This document shows, piece by piece, positions 59,580 to 64,000 of a stretch of 64,000 nt of DNA. Source of the DNA: Cristatella mucedo (Eukaryota; Bryozoa; Phylactolaemata; Cristatellidae); NCBI GenBank assembly GCA_009760855.2, contig WPIO01000050.1:2852501-2916500 (forward strand), in the 5' to 3' direction. Under the pieces are notes generated by a model. The model was given only the letters and a program-made list of their open reading frames with translations, searched no databases and was not told the origin of the DNA. A program made the translations under genes and the position numbers. How positions within the stretch are numbered: the first letter of the stretch is position 1; every line of letters begins with the position of its first letter.

Positions 59580-60990
59580 AATGGATAGATCAGGGAGTCC
59601 ATCCCTAAGATGGCGGCATCCCCCTGGAATCATGTTCCTTAACTCCATGCAGCACCTCAATGTCTAACTTAAGGACCTCATCAGTGACCTCGTCCTGAAC
59701 ATTATACCCCAATCAAAGAAGGCAAATAGTCCTCTGGACCCTGTTCCCGCTGTCCTGCTTCTACGATGCATTGATCTGCTGCTGCCATTCATAACTAAAA
59801 TCATTAATACGCCATTAGCCTCAGGTCACGTCCCACCACCTTTCAAAAATGCTGTAGTCAGGCCACTTCTCAAGAAAGCGACACTCGACCAAGAGAACTT
59901 AAGCAACTACCGCCCAGTCTCCCTTCTACTATTCCTATCAAAAGACACTGGAACGGGTCGTGGCGGACCAGCTGAACTCACGTATTGAAACTTCAAGCCA
60001 TGTTTCAGTTCGTGTTTCAGTCTGGTTTTAGAGCTAATCGCTCCACAGTCAGCATTGCTTCGAGTGTACAACGACCTACTTAGGAATGCAGACTTCGGTA
60101 GAGTACCTCTGCTTTTTTTTGCTTAATCTTTCGGCAGCTTTTGATACTATCGATCACCAAATCCTTCTAGAGTGCCTCTCATCTCGCCTGGGCATCACTG
60201 GCACTGCTCTGCAATGGTTCAGGTCCTATCTCAATGGGAGACTCCAGAGTATTGATGTGAATAGACAAAGATCACATCTAAATTGGTCCATGCGTTTGTG
60301 ACATCCCGTCTTGACTTCTGTAACTCACTGCCTGCTGGCCTACTGGCATGTGCAAGCAGGCGCTTACAGCTGGTGCAAAACTCTGCAGCTATGCTTGTCT
60401 GTCGTGAGCGTCGCAGTTGCCATGCCACACTACTTCTCGCCGACCTGCATTGGCTCCCAGTCGAGAGACGCATCGACTTCAGGGTTTTGTCACTCACTTC
60501 TAGGTACCTTCATTCTTTGGCTCCAGCCTACCTATTAGATTTACTCCCCCCACGAGATAAAGCCTCGTACCATCCGCTTTTCGGTATCTGATTGTTTACC
60601 CATACCTCGTACAAATCCAAAATCCTTTGGAGACCGTGCCTTTGGTTCGTATGCTCCCAAAGCCTAGAACTCACTCCCGACTTGTGTCACGACATCTCCT
60701 GACTTGTCCACATTTAAAAGTAAACTAAGAAAGCATCTATTTATCACAGCATTTAGTGAGTCCACGTGATTTGTCCTTATGTGTTCATGCGTACTGACAC
60801 TGTTCGTGCTGCCACTAACCACACTTGCATACTGACCCTGTGCATGTCACCTCTAACCATGTTATTCTTGTTGTTTATCGAGCATGCTTCCACTAATCAT
60901 TCGATCGTGCTTCCTTTGCGACAAATATGAAGTGCCTGGAAAGAGATTTGAGTTCTCTGAGCGCACTATATCAAGTGTATTTATTACTAT
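59580..60990 (+). mobile_element. LINE with internal deletion
   Basis: RT region LNLSAAFDTIDHQILL and LGITGTALQWFRSYLNGRLQ (60086-60270), then an abrupt jump at about 60275 to LVHAFVTSRLDFCNSLPAGL, skipping about 480 bp including the YADD box. 3' UTR and degraded hairpin end near 60990. Confidence 0.85.
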
Positions 60991-61117
60991 TATTATTCTG
61001 ACATCTTCGATTTTATCTATCTATCAAATTTCATATCATTGTGTTTGCGCGTACGGGCACTCGTGCAAATGAGATGCCAAGACGGAGGCGTGTACTGCAA
61101 TTCCCTTTAGTTCGCCT

Positions 61118-61650
61118 CAGATCCAGACTTCAAGGTTTTGTCGCTCACTTTTAGGTCCCTTCATTCTATGGCTCCAACCTATCTCTCAGATATACTCCCC
61201 CATTAGGCCAAGCATCGTACCACCCGCTTTTCGGAATCCAACAGTCTACAAATACCTTGTACAAACCTCAAATCCTTTGGAGATCGTGCATTTAGTTCAT
61301 ATGCTCCCAAAGCCTGGAACTCCCTCCCGACCTGCGTCAGAACATCCCCTGACCTGACCACATTTAAAAGGAACTTAAAAACACACCTATTTAGGACAGC
61401 ATTTTGTGGGTCCCTGTGATTCGTCCTTCACGTGCTTATGCGTGCTGACACTGTGCATGCTGCTACTAACCACATTTGCATGCTGACCCTGTGCATGTCA
61501 ACCCTAACCATATTATTCAGTTTGTTTGTTTTTCAAGCATGATTTTACTTACTATTCAATTGCATTTCCCTTTGCAGCAAATGTAAAGCGCCTAGAAAGA
61601 GATTAGGTTCTCTGAGGGCGCTTTATCAAGTGCATTATTATTATTATTAT
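61118..61650 (+). mobile_element. LINE 3' fragment
   Basis: From CTTCAAGGTTTTGTCGCTCA through the 3' UTR and a full hairpin to ATT repeats; nearly identical to the end of the 53985 copy. Confidence 0.9.
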
Positions 61651-61774
61651 CTACCACAAATCAACTATGTAAAGCTCCAAAAGTTTGGATTATAAAACTA
61701 TGTTACATTTAAAATGTATCCCCAATTTGTTTTGCGATTCTGCTTAAGCGCTCTCATGATGTCCAATGAAAACA

Positions 61775-61862
61775 TTATAATACATTTGATATAATACCCT
61801 CAGAGAACTAAATCTCTTTCTTGCCATTTATATTTACTGCAAAGGAAGCACGATCGAATGGA
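61775..61862 (-). mobile_element. diverged LINE 3' tail
   Basis: ATACCCTCAGAGAACTAAATC and TTACTGCAAAGGAAGCACGA, the reverse hairpin end. Confidence 0.7.
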
Positions 61863-61869
61863 CAGGTTG

Positions 61870-64000
61870 CAGTTGTCCAGGCCAATACAGAAATCCACTG
61901 GATTCAACCTCACAGCGAAAGAAATCCTGCGCGAGAATCTTCTGTTTGATTGCATTTGACAGTTCGCTGTGTGGAAATTGTACTTATTACATTGCACTCG
62001 CACTGGCACGGGCGTTCTAGTGCAATGGGTTGCAGTCTAGTGCAACGGCCGGTTCGATGCCAAAATCCACTTCAATCCACAGCATCCGTCGCAAAATGAC
62101 AGAAATAGATTGCACCTAGCTCCAGTTTCAGCTTCATATTAAGGCACAGTGTGGTGCGTGCGCATTCATTTAAAATCAAGAAAGTGTGCATTTCGCGAAC
62201 TCCGGCAAGGGGTGACGATCGCCCAAAATGGCCTGAGTAAATACCGAAATCCACTTCAATCCACTGCAAATTATCCTCAAATCGTTAGCATGAAGCTCTA
62301 ATTTACATTGCATATAAGACTAGACTCAGTCCACGGTTTACCCACAAGATTTCACTCCATTGTGCATGCGCGTTCTCAAGCAATGAGTTGTAATCAACTG
62401 CAACGACCAGGTCCCATAGCTCAATCCACCACTATCCGCCGAAATGCGACCAGAACGCGTTCACTAAAAGCTGTAACTAAAATTGTACGTTTCTCTACTC
62501 TTTGATTCTTGTGTACTCTCCCAATTTTACTACAATTGCCTTGGCCATCCTGCAGCAACACACTGCAATCGATTGCAATAGCCCGGGTCAATACTGCAGT
62601 CCACCGAAATCCACCGCAAAAAGACTATGAATCGCTTTCTGTGCTCCAATTTTTATTTAACTTGACAAACAATTTACCTAAAGTGCAAAAAATATATTTT
62701 TAAATTTTTGTGCTCGTGCAGTCTGGGGCAATTCACGGCAATCTAGGGTAACGGCTCAGCTCGAAGCAGCAATGCACCACAATCTGTGGTAAATCGACAA
62801 GATACTGGCTTCGCGATGCTCCAATTATCATTGCATAGAACCATTCATTGTGCTAAAAGTGAAACCATAGGATTTTCAAACTATTGTGTCATTTCAGTGT
62901 TAGCAATGCACGGCAAGCGACGGAAATAGCAGGGGCCAATACTGCAATCCGTGGAAATCGACGAGAAATCGGCTGCACTAAGCTCTAATTCTCATTCCAC
63001 GTAATATATCACTGCGCTCGAAAACACTTTCAACCAACTCTGTGCGTTCAATCTAGCGCAGTGCATGAAAATCGACGGCAACGGCCCGGGAAAATAATGA
63101 CATTCCATTACGATCCATCACAAATCGTCTGAAAGTTCTGGGCCAAGGCCAAATTTTTCTTATGTATCACAGCACACTGTCTTAAAAGTGCAACTGCACC
63201 CTTTCAATCATTCATGAATGGCCCGGGCTATTAGCTCAACCCCGAGCGGCTAATCGACAAGAAATTAGTAGGTTGAAGTTCAAATTGTCATTTCATATAA
63301 AATTTTGCTGCGTCTAAAGTATAACCGTGGCATTGTCAAGCTGCTTTGCTCGTTAACTGTCAGCGATGGATGGCAGTCGACAGCAATGCTTGGGACCAAC
63401 AGTCTGCAATCGATAGAAAATCGACAAGATTTGCAGCACAAAATTGCAACTCTCATTCTACGTAACATCTAACTTGTGTGCACATAAGATGTGCACATAT
63501 TTTGCCCGCTCAATCGACGGCAATGCGTGGCAATCGATGGTAATGGCCCGGCGAAATGCGCCAATCCACATCCGTTACAAATGTACGGACAGTTGGTGAG
63601 AAAAGCTCCAACTTTTCTTTCGTATTTCAGCACACTGTATTAAAAGTAAAGCCTTCTTTTTAAACAATCTCGAACGAGCAATCGAGGGTAATGTATGGCT
63701 ATCAACGGCAATTGCCCGTCTGTAACCGCAACCCGCTTCAAACTGTCTGGAAATTGGCTTTTCGAAGCCCCGATTATCATACTACATAAAGTTGTTTGTG
63801 CACCCACATACTGTCAGCACATTTTTCGCGCTCAATCTTGACAAATGCATGGCAATCGATGGCAATGGGCCGGCTTTGATTGCAATCATTTTAAATTGAC
63901 TATTGATTGGCTGCTCGAGCGCCAATTGGTATGGCATATTAGTACAGCGTACTTTCATGTGTAACCACGTCTGTGCAACTCTAAGGACACGGCTGAAATA
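61870..64000. repeat. degenerate tandem satellite, about 165-bp unit, 12-13 units, runs off right edge
   Basis: A motif like CAATCGACGGCAATGGCCCGG recurs in diverged form at about 61876, 62047, 62228, 62405, 62581, 62751, 62928, 63082, 63219, 63388, 63544, 63713 and 63866 (spacings 137-181). Each is followed by AATCCAC/GAAATC, then GCTCCAATTNTCATT, then ACTGTNTTAAAAGTG. No coding frame. Confidence 0.75.

Overview
This is a window of an animal (metazoan) nuclear genome. The evidence is spliced genes with GT-AG introns, opsin receptor exons, a DZIP1-type cilium gene, many dead copies of an L2/CR1-type non-LTR retrotransposon, tRNA-derived SINEs, long CT/GA/CA microsatellites and a hAT transposon remnant. 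The species cannot be named from sequence. The opsins are of the OPN5 (neuropsin) type but diverge from the usual form at motifs that are normally fixed, so an invertebrate bilaterian is my best guess.

Three genes are supported, all on the minus strand. (1) 817-13238, and probably on to the left edge: a DZIP1/Iguana-like ciliary zinc-finger coiled-coil protein. Eleven exons join in compatible phases and encode the start Met, the DZIP1 N-terminal domain, one C2H2 finger and a long coiled coil, 462 residues in all; one or two C-terminal exons are tentative. (2) 33158-40376: a complete five-exon opsin of 372 residues (opsin A). It keeps the retinal-binding lysine, the TM3-ECL2 disulfide cysteines and the ECL2 glutamate, but the DRY motif reads TRC and NPxxY reads NAAVL. 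(3) 57402-57821: the last exon of a second opsin (opsin B) in the same orientation, with intact NPxxY and a cytoplasmic tail made of PPT repeats encoded by a 9-bp minisatellite. Its upstream exons must lie beyond the right edge if the gene is whole. The opsins form a head-to-tail tandem and share a phase-0 intron before TM6.

The rest is repeats. About 25 LINE fragments occur in both orientations. Their 3' ends share a hairpin (GCGCC...GGCGC) followed by ATT repeats. SINE family 1 (tRNA head plus the same hairpin tail) has two fuller copies and one tail-only copy; SINE family 2 (tRNA head, different tail) has four copies. Two dispersed families without a name (R3, about 240 bp, six copies; R4, about 420 bp, two copies) are visible by comparing positions within the window. 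A 193-bp SPIN-like hAT element lies at 58092-58284 inside a LINE remnant. From about 61870 to the right edge runs a degenerate tandem satellite of about 165-bp units.

Layout: 1-13.2 kb DZIP1-like gene; 13.2-18.8 kb upstream flank, unique sequence and a 530-bp CT array; 18.8-30.8 kb LINE graveyard with a GC-rich block at 29.1-30.0 kb; 30.8-33.1 kb no recognised gene; 33.2-40.4 kb opsin A; 40.5-57.4 kb LINEs, SINEs, R3 and microsatellites; 57.4-57.8 kb opsin B last exon; 57.9-61.9 kb LINEs and SPIN; 61.9-64.0 kb satellite. No rRNA, functional tRNA, CRISPR or prokaryotic operon is present.
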